A DNA stretch of 64,000 nucleotides from Terriglobales bacterium (GTDB lineage Bacteria > Acidobacteriota > Terriglobia > Terriglobales > Acidobacteriaceae). Positions 53,101 to 61,969 of this stretch are shown in pieces (the stretch's first letter is position 1; every line of letters starts with the position of its first letter). The notes under the pieces are model-generated. The model was given only the letters and a program-made list of their open reading frames with translations, searched no databases and was not told the DNA's origin. Location of the stretch: NCBI GenBank assembly GCA_035561515.1, contig DATMXP010000046.1, positions 1-64,000 of the forward strand, read 5' to 3'. The position numbers were made by a program, and so were the translations under genes.

Positions 53101-53896
53101 TCACTCCCGTGACCGCCACCTTGCTGATCACCAGCGTGTTCTTTCCCGTAGAAAGGGTGCTGAAGGTTGCATCGGCACTAATTACGTCGGGGCCACCCGG
53201 GTTCGCCGAATGCACGCGATAGTGGTACGTAGCTCCACTCTCCAGGCCAGTGACATTGACTGAGTGATTTGTAACCTGGGTGCCATCGACGGGAGTGGTT
53301 GAACCGTAGGAAGTTGTCTTGCCGTACTCGACTTGCGAACTTGCCGGAGCCGTGGTTGTCCACACAATGGTGGCGCCGTTTGTCGATAAGTTCTCCGCGC
53401 GAACACCAGTCACCGCAAACTGCGGTGCGGTCCCATAACTCGAGGCCGTGATAAACGTAGAATCGCTGCTGACTACCTCAACGCCATTGCTATCTTTGCT
53501 GCGAACCCTGAAATGATAAGTGCTGCTTGGTACTAGTCCGGAAATCGTAAAACTGGGGGTCGTCCCCGCGCTGGAAATCGCAGTAGAACTGCCGTAATTC
53601 TGTGTAAGTCCGTAATCGACGCTTGAAGTCGTAGTAACGCTCGTTGTCCACGCCACCGTTGCCGTCGTAGAAGTGACGTTCGTCAACGAAAGGTTCTGAA
53701 TGGAAAAGGCGTCTCCCGAGGTTCCTCCACCGCCCGTACCGCCGCCGGCATCGCGTCCAGGAGTCCCGCCGATTCCGCCTCCGCCAATCGTTCTGGTCGG
53801 CGACGTTCCACCGCCTCCACATGCGGTCAACGCAACCAGCAAAACCATGCTGACTGCGAACCAAAGTCTTCTTGAAACTCGAGCGCTAGACCCCAT
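50156..53896 (-). CDS. Giant lipoprotein: eight FnIII repeats plus kelch-type propeller
   Basis: This 1246-residue surface lipoprotein has a signal peptide with lipobox LVALTAC (Cys26) and then a long glycine-rich flexible linker (to about residue 62). Eight fibronectin-III-like domains of ~92 residues follow (about 63-800; each has W-x-T and VEYGTTxxYGS, then TYHxRV). The C-terminal ~440 residues are the same propeller module as in the 489-residue protein at 47007-48476 (WPFGWKSLG, LLITGGGHTGYGGNELY). AGGAG lies six nt before the ATG. The repeats resemble those of the other giant lipoprotein (35777-39502). It probably presents the propeller far from the outer membrane; function unknown. Confidence 0.87.
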   Translation of the reverse strand: MGSSARVSRRLWFAVSMVLLVALTACGGGGTSPTRTIGGGGIGGTPGRDAGGGTGGGGTSGDAFSIQNLSLTNVTSTTATVAWTTSVTTTSSVDYGLTQNYGSSTAISSAGTTPSFTISGLVPSSTYHFRVRSKDSNGVEVVSSDSTFITASSYGTAPQFAVTGVRAENLSTNGATIVWTTTAPASSQVEYGKTTSYGSTTPVDGTQVTNHSVNVTGLESGATYHYRVHSANPGGPDVISADATFSTLSTGKNTLVISKVAVTGVTESSVMITWETNAAATSKVEYGTTMAYGSSSNTDSNLVNQHSVTLTGLVPGTLYHARVNSADTTGFSAVSGDFTFTTTTPLLALTDFTVSSVGTTSAVLTWVTNAPASSIVEYGTSPSFGSTVTDALTVTNHTVTLTDLAPGTQYFVRAKSQDPNGTIATSGALTFTTVSSGALAIYSVSVNAVTSTSVAIAWSTTTPANSLVEYGTTAAYGSSTVLDPALVTNHLQTLSNLAPNTTYHFRITSVDSSSAVAQSPDLTFTTMQPTLSITNANVPTIGFDSATISWTTNIPATSQVEYGTTTAYGTNLPADPTLVTQHSVIITGLQSGVTYHARAHSSASGTGDVAGPDLAFSVSTKTPLTLSNVVMSNITADSATMTWTTNSPATSQVEYGTTTNYGFATNLDSTLVTSHQITINNLSPSTTYNARPRSSTDPLRADITGDNVTFTTSQQTPTTVGFSNITATNVASTTATISWTTSVASLGYVEYGSTTNYGGRSSTEVVSGTSHSVVLQGLVSGVTYHYRVHAVVNGNDSASGDQTFTTLTEVKNPPTTAWPFGWKSLGALTQLNQAGLCPTGSQYASILRTEGCSAVIRDWTSGILRTATDQLLITGGGHTGYGGNELYALTLQDSSAGNQATLKRFTQPTVPGTGGPIVLGTGGCNGGVTSKGVVTTIQASDAGPVALPPIFRTDLAPGYNVCVDCQTDAKGFGCAPDAKHTYDQLTYIPPNSLSCVDGVTTGDVLFEFSGYSAWDAGTARADAWVYHFSTGVWQRLDTWATYVGGRPASGHGKVVDWDPVSRKIIMYDDYNFGSWDLCTNTYTRLADWTKETSAKGAIDYKDRIMVITNKNSSGGREVYHYNIDTNTVTDVTPNLTAKGCSMLTDLVTPGEFGYIWSGLTYDPDANRVVMWPNFGNTVYDYFPGTQTCSKFTYSGDTVANSAHTGASSSNGTFGRFRYVPSQKVFVLINDWSLPAMVLCRNDKGCP

Positions 53897-54354
53897 TCGA
53901 AACTCCTCGTAACCACGGCATCGAACTCAGTTCTATACCGCACCAGGCAAACTTCGGCCTTCAGACACGTTTGCCTTTCGAATGTTCGCACTCTACAGCA
54001 ACGAGCAACCAGCAGCAATACAGCAAGGTGTACATACTTAGGTAACCTCGCTTGTGATTGATTGGGGAAATTTCGCTGCTTGACACTGTAGGCACTCATG
54101 CCTCAGTGTTAACTACCGAATACATAGTCCCCTTCTGATCCAGGACCTCCTCTTTTACCGTACTTCGGCGTTCGCTCCTTGGCGACATGGAGCCGCGTTG
54201 CGCGACTGCAGGTCTCACGAATGGGAACTTCGGGGATGAGAATGGACTGGCTTTTTTGGGGCAAACTATTGAAAAAACAACGGTAACTTTGATCGTCGCT
54301 GTTTCTTTGTTACGCTACCGGAAACTACACTGAAGGGACCCGACTCACCTGATC
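53897..54354. other. Divergent intergenic region before the FemAB operon
   Basis: This 458-bp gap holds the ribosome-binding site of the minus-strand lipoprotein and a weak GG-N10-GC element for the plus strand (54248-54263). A GGGGAAATTTCG stretch at 54064-54075 resembles half of the activator motif without its spacer. No gene is supported here. Confidence 0.55.
54248..54263 (+). promoter_or_regulatory. Possible sigma-54 promoter of the FemAB operon
   Basis: TGGCTT-TTTTG-GGGCA has a good -24 half and the invariant spacing, but a poor -12 half (GGGCA instead of TTGCA). The leader to ATG 54355 would be about 80 nt. Support is weaker than for the other elements. Confidence 0.4.
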
Positions 54355-55425
54355 ATGGGAACTGCGATGGCCGAAACCACGGCTTCTGCTGCCACGAGGA
54401 TCGCAACTTACTCCGATTCGCTGCGCTCCAGTTGGGACGCCTACGCGCACCGGCATCCTGACTCGACCATCTTCCACACCATTGCCTGGAAACGAAGTGT
54501 CGAGCGTGAGTTTGGCTTTCAGTCACACTATCTTTACGCCGAGCGCAACGATCAGATTTGCGGCATCCTTCCGCTGTTTTTGCTCTCGAACCTCGTGATG
54601 GGCAAGGTCCTCATTTCAACTCCGTTCGCTGTGTACGGTGGGCCTTGTGCTGACGACGACCCTGCTACCCTCGCCTTGGTTGACGCCGCCCGGAAACTCG
54701 CGCAGGAACTCCGCGTTCAGCACCTTGAGCTGCGCAATCGACACCAGATTTCCCTCGGGCCCGAGTTCCACGAGAAGGACTTATACGTCAGCTTCGATCG
54801 CGACTTACCCAAAACCGAAGACGAACTCATGAAGAGCCTTCCGCGTGACACGCGCTACATGATCCGCAAGGGTCTGAAGGCAGGATTGACCTCCGTCATC
54901 GATAACAGCCAGGTCGCCACTCTCCACCATATATACGCGCAGAGCGTGCATAACCTTGGCACGCCGGTGTTCTCACAGCGGTGGTTCGAAATTCTCCGGG
55001 AGGAGTTCGGCGACGCCCTCCAGATCCTCATCGTGAACTCGCCCGAAGGGCCAATCGCCGCCGTCCAGAGCTTCAAGTTCCGTGAATGGATCATTCCCTT
55101 CTACGGCGGAGCTCCGCTCGAAGCCCGTAAGTATGCGGCCAACAATGTCATGTATTGGGAAGTCATGCGTCGCGCCCAGGCCGAAGGCTTGACGAAGTTC
55201 GACTTCGGCCGCAGCAAACGCGAGACGGGCGCGTTCTTCTTCAAGACCCAGTGGACGATGACTCAACATCAGTTGCCATACAAGTACTTCCTGGTCCGCC
55301 GCAAGGAAATGCCGAACTTCTCGCCGAACAATAAGAAGTTCCAGCTTGCGATCGAATGCTGGAAGAAATTGCCGCTGCCAATCACCAAGTGGATCGGCCC
55401 ACCTCTGGTGAAGCTGTTCCCGTAA
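54355..55425 (+). CDS. FemAB-family protein, XrtA/PEP-CTERM system-associated
   Basis: This 356-residue cytoplasmic protein has two GNAT-like halves, the FemAB/FemX fold. Family-specific text includes FHTIAWKRSVEREFGFQSHYL, GILPLFLLSNLVMGK, YGGPCADD, RDTRYMIRKGLKAGL and KFDFGRSKRETGAFFFKTQWT; the last is diagnostic of the PEP-CTERM-associated FemAB group (TIGR03019-like). These proteins probably transfer an amino acid or acyl group to a sugar or lipid-linked intermediate, but no member's substrate is certain to me. A second ATG four codons later is a possible start. The gene leads an operon with the three asparagine-synthase-like paralogs. Confidence 0.9.
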   Translation: MGTAMAETTASAATRIATYSDSLRSSWDAYAHRHPDSTIFHTIAWKRSVEREFGFQSHYLYAERNDQICGILPLFLLSNLVMGKVLISTPFAVYGGPCADDDPATLALVDAARKLAQELRVQHLELRNRHQISLGPEFHEKDLYVSFDRDLPKTEDELMKSLPRDTRYMIRKGLKAGLTSVIDNSQVATLHHIYAQSVHNLGTPVFSQRWFEILREEFGDALQILIVNSPEGPIAAVQSFKFREWIIPFYGGAPLEARKYAANNVMYWEVMRRAQAEGLTKFDFGRSKRETGAFFFKTQWTMTQHQLPYKYFLVRRKEMPNFSPNNKKFQLAIECWKKLPLPITKWIGPPLVKLFP

Positions 55426-55493
55426 ACACTGCCGTAAGCTTTAAAACCCATTCTTTCGCAGAACGCTCGTTAGCGAAGTTTAGGTGATGGAGA

Positions 55494-57068
55494 ATGCTCG
55501 AACTGAAAAACCAGTCCTCAGCGATAACAGCACAACCCGCTCCGGGCGATAGAAGGTCCTTCTTTCGCCTGACGAAACAGGAAGATGGCTGGATTTCTTC
55601 GGGTACCCCTCACTGCTTGTTGAGTCAGCATTCTCATGCCTCGGCAGTGGGCTCCAATACGGGAGCTTTTGCGCAATGGAATTGGGACGGAAGCGAACTG
55701 GCGATCAAGAACGACAGGCTCGGCTTCATGCCCTTGTTCTACTATGCGACTCCCACTGATTTTTGCGTGTCCGGCTCCATTCCTGTGCTGTTGCAGCAAG
55801 GAGCGCCGACCAACATAGATTACGACGCACTGGGAATCTACCTTCGAACTGGCTACTTCCTTGCGAATGACACCGCCTTTGAAGCTATTAAGTTGGTCCC
55901 GCCTTCGGCGCAAATCTCCTGGCGCGACGGCAAATTGTCCGTTTCGGGTTCGGCGCCAATACCCGCGTCGGTTGACGTATCCAGAAAAGACGCTCTCGAT
56001 GGCTGTATATCGCTGGTGCGACAAGCCGTTATGCGGACCGCTCCGTCCGATCAGCAGTTTGCGGTCACACTGAGCGGCGGACGCGACTCACGCCACATCC
56101 TGCTCGAATTGCTTTCCTGCGGGTTCAAGCCAAGTTTCTGCGCTACGGCTCGCTACTTCGACTGCTGGCCAACCAATGACATCGAGATTGCGGCAGAGCT
56201 ATGCCGACGCTCGAATATCCCACATCATGTGGTCGGTCAGGACTCCTCGATGCTCACAGGACAACTCGAGAAGAACATTCGGACAAGCTTTGGCACCACT
56301 GACCACGTGTGGATTCCGCCCTTAGTCCGGTTTCTGAAGTCCAGGACCAACACCGTGTACGAAGGAGTCGCCTGCGATGTGTTCACCGGCACGTTTTCGA
56401 CTCCGAAGAGGCTCGCCTACATGCGAGCCCATCAATTCGAAAAGTTCGCGGACGATGTCTTGGAGCTTGATGATAAAGCCATTCGTGCGCTGGTTGGGGA
56501 AGACAACTTTCGCCGAATGAATCGCGAAGCGGCAGTGGCACGTGTTGCCAAAGAGGCCGAAAAATATGCCGACGCAGGAAACCCGGTTGCTCTATATTTC
56601 ATTTTCAACCGGACTCGCCGAGTCACTTCCCTCGCTCCAATGAACCTGTTGATCGACGTTGGGAACGTCATTACTCCTTACCTCGATTTCGATGTATTCA
56701 GCTTTCTATGTGGCTGTCCCGGCGAGATGTTCGTGGATCACACATTCCATACCGAAGCCATCACCCTTGCATATCCAGAATTCGCCGACGTTCCATACGC
56801 TTCTCCGGCCACCAGCAGAACCGTGCGCATCGCCAGTAGCTACAAATTCTTTGCCGGTATCGCTTTGGATCTCGCCAGCTTCAGCCTCGACCGAAGCCGA
56901 AAACCTCAGCTTGTGGACCGAGGCTTCTTGTGGCCTCGATTGCTGCGTTCACTAGTGGATTGGAACTATAGTGAAGCCATGGCATGGATTTCCGAGCTGG
57001 CTATTTTGCTGATCCACTTGGAATTCGCTACGCTAGACAAGTTGTTAGATGTTTCCGAATTTGACTGA
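55494..57068 (+). CDS. Asparagine-synthase-like PP-loop protein, paralog 1 of 3
   Basis: This 524-residue protein is related to AsnB but altered. Residues ~20-150 retain the C-terminal half of a class II glutaminase (WNWDGSELAIKNDRLGFMPLFYY, CVSGSIPVLL). The N-terminal MCGI nucleophile strand is missing. The synthetase domain has PP-loop LSGGRDSRHI (about 198-207) instead of SGGxDSS, YEGVACDVFTG in place of SGxGGDELFGG, and ITPYLDFDVF. ATP pyrophosphatase chemistry therefore seems kept, while glutamine-derived ammonia cannot be produced by itself. It probably joins an amine to a sugar acid, or partners another glutaminase. Its ATG is 68 bp after the FemAB gene with AGG nine nt upstream. Confidence 0.82.
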   Translation: MLELKNQSSAITAQPAPGDRRSFFRLTKQEDGWISSGTPHCLLSQHSHASAVGSNTGAFAQWNWDGSELAIKNDRLGFMPLFYYATPTDFCVSGSIPVLLQQGAPTNIDYDALGIYLRTGYFLANDTAFEAIKLVPPSAQISWRDGKLSVSGSAPIPASVDVSRKDALDGCISLVRQAVMRTAPSDQQFAVTLSGGRDSRHILLELLSCGFKPSFCATARYFDCWPTNDIEIAAELCRRSNIPHHVVGQDSSMLTGQLEKNIRTSFGTTDHVWIPPLVRFLKSRTNTVYEGVACDVFTGTFSTPKRLAYMRAHQFEKFADDVLELDDKAIRALVGEDNFRRMNREAAVARVAKEAEKYADAGNPVALYFIFNRTRRVTSLAPMNLLIDVGNVITPYLDFDVFSFLCGCPGEMFVDHTFHTEAITLAYPEFADVPYASPATSRTVRIASSYKFFAGIALDLASFSLDRSRKPQLVDRGFLWPRLLRSLVDWNYSEAMAWISELAILLIHLEFATLDKLLDVSEFD

Positions 57069-57163
57069 CTGGACGTTTAATGGCAACGCCGTAGTGTCGA
57101 ATCTCTTTGATGGACACACGAAAAAGAGCGGTGGAGGCCAGTCGGTCCAAATAGGAGCTAGGG

Positions 57164-58726
57164 ATGTCTGCCGAGACACTCCGTGCGGCAAGCCAGCAAG
57201 TCGAGACAGTTTATGGTAACCGTGAAGCCTTTTTCCGTCTGACCAAAGTAGACGGTCGCTGGGTTTCGACCGGTACTCCGCATTGCGTGCTAAGCCAGAA
57301 TCCACTGGCGCGAGACACTTCTGCTTTCGATGGAGTTTTCGCGGAGTGGCTGTGGGACGGCGCTGAACTCATTGCCCGGAATGATCGCTACGGCTTCATG
57401 CCGATGTACTACTATCAGGCAGGAAATGAATTCTGCATTTCCGGCTCCATTCCCACGCTTCTCCGGCAAGGCACACCGGCTGAATTCGATTATGTCGCTC
57501 TGTCAGTCTTCCTGCGTCTCGGCTACTACATCGGTGAAGACACGGCCTTTCGCGCGATAAGGATGCTGCCACCTTCCGCTCGTCTCAACTGGAAGAATGG
57601 GAGGCTCAGCATTACAGGTTCTATTCCGATGCCGACGCCGATCTCCATGACACGAGACGAGGCGATGGAAGCATTCATCCCTGCCGTGCGCGATGCTATA
57701 AAGCGAACTCATCCCAAGAGCGGCGAGTTTGTCGTCACCCTAAGCGGAGGACGCGATTCAAGACACATCTTTCTGGAGCTGCTGGAATGCGGGTTTCAGC
57801 CTAGCGCCTGCGTAAGCGTGTGCAATTACGAGCCGTGGTCCAGCGGGGACGTGGAAATTGCTGCCGAACTGTGCAAAGCGACAGGAGTCCGACATGAACT
57901 TGTTCAGCAACGATCATCTCCCTTCCTAGCCGACCTGCATAAGAACCTGCAGACAAGTCTCTCTGTACTTGAACATGCGTGGATTATCGCCCTTGAGATG
58001 TACCTGAAAGGTAGAACCCAAGTCGTCTACGAGGGCGTCGCATGCGACATGTATACGACTGGATATTCGACCACTACGGAGCGACTCGCCCTTATCCGCA
58101 ACCATCAGTTTTCAGAACTCTCCGACGATTTGCTCGACAAAGACGAGCCTCTCAGGCTCCGCTTACTCGGCCGCTCACGCTACCAACTCGCAAACCGGCA
58201 AGTCGCGATCGAACGTCTCGCCCAGGAATTGGGAAAGCATGCGGAAGCTGCCAGTCCGCTTGTCTCGTTCTTTCTCTATAGCCGCACTCGGCGCGTCACA
58301 GCGCTTGCTCCTTTCAATATGCTAACTGAGGTAGGTCACGTTGTAACGCCTTACCTGGACCCAGCCCTCTACGACTTACTGTGTGCACTTCCCGCGGAGA
58401 TTTTCCTCGATCACAATTTCCACACTGACTCAATCACCAAGGCGTATCCGAAATACGCTCATATCCCTTACGCGGCTAAGAAACTTAGTGCGGCCCCTAA
58501 ATACAAGTTCTTCGCGAACCTTGCGTTGCAACTTGGTGCGTTCAGCCTGGAGCCAACCAAACATCAACTGCTCTCTCGTAGCTATCTGTGGCCACGCTTG
58601 TTAAGGTGCTTGGTCGATAAACCGTATACGCCTGCCTTAGGATGGCTCGGGGATATCGCGACCTATCTAATGCATCTGGAACATGCTGCTGACGGCAAGG
58701 TACTCGACGTTTCCGAAATTCATTGA
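57164..58726 (+). CDS. Asparagine-synthase-like PP-loop protein, paralog 2 of 3
   Basis: This 520-residue paralog is collinear over its whole length with its neighbours. The start of the similarity is VYGNREAFFRLTKVDGRWVSTG. The glutaminase remnant is WLWDGAELIARNDRYGFMPMYYY, the PP-loop TLSGGRDSRHIFLELL, then YEGVACDMYTTG, SRTRRVTALAPFNML and VTPYLDPALYDLL. No catalytic cysteine lies at the N-terminus (MSAETLRAAS). AGGAG precedes ATG 57164 by about 6 nt. It shares the C-terminal ending KVLDVSEIH with paralog 1 (KLLDVSEFD). It arose by tandem duplication. Confidence 0.82.
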   Translation: MSAETLRAASQQVETVYGNREAFFRLTKVDGRWVSTGTPHCVLSQNPLARDTSAFDGVFAEWLWDGAELIARNDRYGFMPMYYYQAGNEFCISGSIPTLLRQGTPAEFDYVALSVFLRLGYYIGEDTAFRAIRMLPPSARLNWKNGRLSITGSIPMPTPISMTRDEAMEAFIPAVRDAIKRTHPKSGEFVVTLSGGRDSRHIFLELLECGFQPSACVSVCNYEPWSSGDVEIAAELCKATGVRHELVQQRSSPFLADLHKNLQTSLSVLEHAWIIALEMYLKGRTQVVYEGVACDMYTTGYSTTTERLALIRNHQFSELSDDLLDKDEPLRLRLLGRSRYQLANRQVAIERLAQELGKHAEAASPLVSFFLYSRTRRVTALAPFNMLTEVGHVVTPYLDPALYDLLCALPAEIFLDHNFHTDSITKAYPKYAHIPYAAKKLSAAPKYKFFANLALQLGAFSLEPTKHQLLSRSYLWPRLLRCLVDKPYTPALGWLGDIATYLMHLEHAADGKVLDVSEIH

Positions 58727-58899
58727 GTTACCCCTTTGATGCTTGGAAGTTAACTAGTTGTCGAATCCCTCCGACTTTTCGAGCATTCGATGCTCGGCCA
58801 CCCAACTGTAGCCAGAACCACAAGAGTTAAACGCTTACATTTATCTTCACGGTTATAACTACGTCGTTTGGAGTACATTGCGCTTTAGAAAGGAGCGCC

Positions 58900-60459
58900 A
58901 TGTGCACACACGTAGTTGATTTAGTTCAGGGTTCAGACACTGTTTACACAGATCGGCAAACCTTTTTCCGCCTCACCAAGGTCGATGGCAAATGGGTACC
59001 GTCTGGCGTTTCTCACTGCGTGCTCAGCCAGAATTCTCTGGCGCGGGACGCAAATGCTTACAACGCGTGCTTCTCCGAGTGGATCTGGGACGGGACGAAA
59101 CTCGTTGTCAGAAACGATCGATTCGGGTTTATTCCCTTGTACTACTACTTCACCGACACCGATTTCTGTATCTCCGGTTCGATCCTCACCCTGATTGATC
59201 AAGGTGCCCCACTCGATCTGGATTTCTGTGCGCTGGGAGTGTTCCTACGCCTTCGATACTACCTTGGCGATGACACTCCATTTGCATCGATCAAGCTTAT
59301 CCCTCCGGCAGTCAACTTCTTATTTGAGGATGGGAGACTCTCGGTCTCTGGTGGTGTGAGCATCCCGAAACCTCTTCACATGACCAGATCGGACGCGATT
59401 GATGCATTCATCTATACCTTCAGGAATGCAGTCAGGAGAACTCGGCCGGAGAACGAACAGTTTGTCGTACCCCTGAGTGGCGGTCGTGATTCTCGACATA
59501 TTTTTCTGGAATTGCTTTCCTCTGGCTACCGCCCGAAATGCTGTGTAAGTGCTCGCAATTTTGCCCCATGGTCGAGTGAAGATGTGGAAGTGGCTGCGGA
59601 ACTATGCGACAGCACCGGCGTTCCTCTCGACGTTCTGGATCAACCGACGAGCATACTGGCCGCCGAAGTCCAGAAGAACATTGACACAAGCCTCACCACG
59701 ATCGACCACGCCTGGATTGTCGCCTTGGTAGACTACCTAAAGCAACGACATCGCACGGTCATCTACGAGGGGATTGCTGGTGATATTTACACCGGTGCAG
59801 CTGCTTCTAATGCGGAAAGGCTCGCGGATTGGCGTGCAGGTCGCCTGCACAAACTTGCTGATGGCTGGCTCGATAGCAAAGAAAAATTGTGGAGAAAGAT
59901 TCTGGGAAAACAGAACTATCGTTATGCAACCAGGGACATAGCAATCACCCGTATGGTTACTGAGTTGGCAAAATTCTCACAGGCTCCAAATCCCTTCGCT
60001 TCTTTCTTCTTCTACAATCGAACCCGGCGAGTGGCGGCACTTTCCCCCTTTATCATGCTAAGCGACACTGCAGCAGTTTTGACCCCGTTTCTAGACCATC
60101 GAGTGCATGATCTAATGAGTGCTCTGGACGGTGAGATGTTCCTCGATAAGAAATTTCACACCGAAGCTATTCAGCGCGCTTTCCCCAAATTCGCTAAGGT
60201 GAGGTACGCCCCTAATAGAAGGTCACCCGCAAATAATTACCGTTTCTTTGCGCGGGCCGCGTACGATGTAGGCAAACTCTCGTTGATGTGCACACGTTCA
60301 GGTCGCGTTCTGCAACAGTCTTTCTTGTGGTCGAGACTCCTCCGCAGCTTTGCCGACCGATCATACAGTCCAGCGATGGGTTGGCTCGAAGATCTGGCGA
60401 TTTATCTCATTCAACTCGAATGCGCCATGGATCGGCGCGCTCTCAACCCGAATGCGTGA
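58900..60459 (+). CDS. Asparagine-synthase-like PP-loop protein, paralog 3 of 3
   Basis: This is a 519-residue third copy. It starts MCTHVVDLVQ, so residue 2 is cysteine, but the glycine-isoleucine that follow in true glutaminases are absent and the first ~50 glutaminase residues are missing as in the others. The PP-loop is PLSGGRDSRHIFLELL, the second motif YEGIAGDIYTG and the third LTPFLDHRVHDLM. The FFRLTKVDGKWVPSG and CVLSQNSLARDA segments make it look closer to paralog 2 than to paralog 1. AGGAG lies just before ATG 58900. It is followed after 4 bp by the flippase gene. Confidence 0.82.
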   Translation: MCTHVVDLVQGSDTVYTDRQTFFRLTKVDGKWVPSGVSHCVLSQNSLARDANAYNACFSEWIWDGTKLVVRNDRFGFIPLYYYFTDTDFCISGSILTLIDQGAPLDLDFCALGVFLRLRYYLGDDTPFASIKLIPPAVNFLFEDGRLSVSGGVSIPKPLHMTRSDAIDAFIYTFRNAVRRTRPENEQFVVPLSGGRDSRHIFLELLSSGYRPKCCVSARNFAPWSSEDVEVAAELCDSTGVPLDVLDQPTSILAAEVQKNIDTSLTTIDHAWIVALVDYLKQRHRTVIYEGIAGDIYTGAAASNAERLADWRAGRLHKLADGWLDSKEKLWRKILGKQNYRYATRDIAITRMVTELAKFSQAPNPFASFFFYNRTRRVAALSPFIMLSDTAAVLTPFLDHRVHDLMSALDGEMFLDKKFHTEAIQRAFPKFAKVRYAPNRRSPANNYRFFARAAYDVGKLSLMCTRSGRVLQQSFLWSRLLRSFADRSYSPAMGWLEDLAIYLIQLECAMDRRALNPNA

Positions 60460-60463
60460 GAGA

Positions 60464-61969
60464 ATGTCGCCCTTGCCCACAGTTGAGAAAACTACCGACG
60501 CATGTGACAGTCAGGCTCAGACGCGAAACCTCGACCAGCACCTGGTTCGTGGTCTTGCATGGACGGGAGCGGTCAAATGGGGTGGGCAGCTCGCAACCTG
60601 GGCTGCGACGATCGTCGTCGCTCGCCTCCTCACTCCTGCTGATTACGGTCTGATTGGCATGGCCAACCTTTATCTGGGCTTGGTCGCCTTAATCAGCGAA
60701 TTCGGAATCGGTACCGCGATCGTATCCATTGACGACTTAGGGGAAACTCACTTACGGCAGCTTAATACAGTCTCCTTTTTGGTCGGATTGATCGGTGTGC
60801 TGGCTTCAGCCGCTGCTGCCCTGCCGCTGGCCCGCTTCTTCCACACTCCGAAGCTTAGTTTAGTGCTCATTGTGATGAGTTCAGCATTCCTGATTTCATC
60901 ACTGCAAACGGTTGCGAATGCGGCGCTCCAGCGACAACTGCGGTTCAAACTACTGGCCGGCCTTGAAGGATCCAAAGCTCTCGTCACTTCAGGAGCTTCT
61001 ATCGCGTTGGCGTATTTTGGAGCAGGTTATTGGACACTCGTTTTCGGCGGCATACTCGGCACACTGGTAGCTACAGTCCTGACTTTTTACGCCCGCCCTG
61101 TTTCCTTCTCCATACCCAAACTCAGCGACATCAAGCACGCACTGAAGTTCAGCAACGACATACTCATCACGCGATTCTCCTGGTACACGTTCGATAATGC
61201 GGACTTCCTGATTGCGGGACGGGTACTCGGACAAGCAGCGCTCGGAACCTACACCTTGGCTTGGTCTGTAGCAGGGTTGCCCGTCGAAAAGATCGCTTCG
61301 CTGTTCGGAAGGGTGAGCCCGGCGTTCTTCTCCGCCGTGCAGAAAGATAATGCAGCACTACGCCGCTATCTGCTTGGCTTGACCGAGCCCTTGGCGACAG
61401 CAGCATTTCCGGTGAGCATTGGCATAGCGGTAATTGCCAGTGACCTCATTGCGCTGGCATTCGGCCCCAAATGGAGTGGTGCGGTCTGGCCCCTGCGCCT
61501 ATTGATGATCGCCATGACATTCCGCGGCTTGGCACTGCTCATGCCCTTCGTTTTGAACGTGAAGGAACAAACCAGGTTCATGATGTGGAGCACCGTGGCC
61601 TGTGCCGTAATACTTCCCGCCGGCTTTTATTTCGGAAGTTTTTGGGGAATCAGCGGAATCGCTGCTATGTGGACTATCCTTTACCCCATTTTGAGAGTCC
61701 CCATGTTCCAGAGAACTTTCAAAGTGATCGACCTCCAGGTGAAGGACTATCTCCGTACCATTTGGCCGGCTTTGAGTTCTTCCATTCTGATGGGGGCTGC
61801 TGTTTGGGGCACAAGCGTGCTGGTAAAAGACGCGCAGAGTATCGTTCTTCGGCTCACGGTGCAGGTGTCAGTTGGAGTGATGAGCTACTTGCTCTGCATG
61901 TTCGGTCTGCACCGAGCTGCGACAGTCCGAATGATGGGTGTCATTCGCAATTTCAGAAACCGGGGATAA
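60464..61969 (+). CDS. Wzx-type polysaccharide flippase
   Basis: This 501-residue inner-membrane protein of the MOP/polysaccharide transporter superfamily moves the undecaprenyl-linked repeat unit to the periplasmic face. It has about 12-14 helices. The N-terminal signature RGLAWTGAVKWGGQLATWAATIVVARLLTPADYGLIGMA is typical of Polysacc_synt_3/Wzx proteins, and SEFGIGTAIV and GLPVEKIASLFGRVSPAFFSAVQ follow. ATG 60464 is 4 bp after the stop of paralog 3; an ATG at 60452 overlapping that stop is possible. It completes the operon with FemAB and the three asparagine-synthase-like genes. Confidence 0.9.
   Translation: MSPLPTVEKTTDACDSQAQTRNLDQHLVRGLAWTGAVKWGGQLATWAATIVVARLLTPADYGLIGMANLYLGLVALISEFGIGTAIVSIDDLGETHLRQLNTVSFLVGLIGVLASAAAALPLARFFHTPKLSLVLIVMSSAFLISSLQTVANAALQRQLRFKLLAGLEGSKALVTSGASIALAYFGAGYWTLVFGGILGTLVATVLTFYARPVSFSIPKLSDIKHALKFSNDILITRFSWYTFDNADFLIAGRVLGQAALGTYTLAWSVAGLPVEKIASLFGRVSPAFFSAVQKDNAALRRYLLGLTEPLATAAFPVSIGIAVIASDLIALAFGPKWSGAVWPLRLLMIAMTFRGLALLMPFVLNVKEQTRFMMWSTVACAVILPAGFYFGSFWGISGIAAMWTILYPILRVPMFQRTFKVIDLQVKDYLRTIWPALSSSILMGAAVWGTSVLVKDAQSIVLRLTVQVSVGVMSYLLCMFGLHRAATVRMMGVIRNFRNRG

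Noticed and set aside
50156..53896. Periodic DNA repeats of about 280 bp that could suggest a CRISPR or tandem-repeat array
   Set aside because: The period equals one fibronectin-III domain and the copies differ in sequence. There are no short identical repeats with unique spacers.
57071..57084. GG-N10-GC before the second paralog
   Set aside because: Both halves deviate (TGGACG, TGGCA at -12) and the gene is likely co-transcribed with paralog 1. Treated as chance.
58870..58883. GG-N10-GC before the third asparagine-synthase-like paralog
   Set aside because: The start point would fall on the ribosome-binding site and the -12 half is shifted. GG-N10-GC alone occurs by chance about once per 256 positions on each strand.
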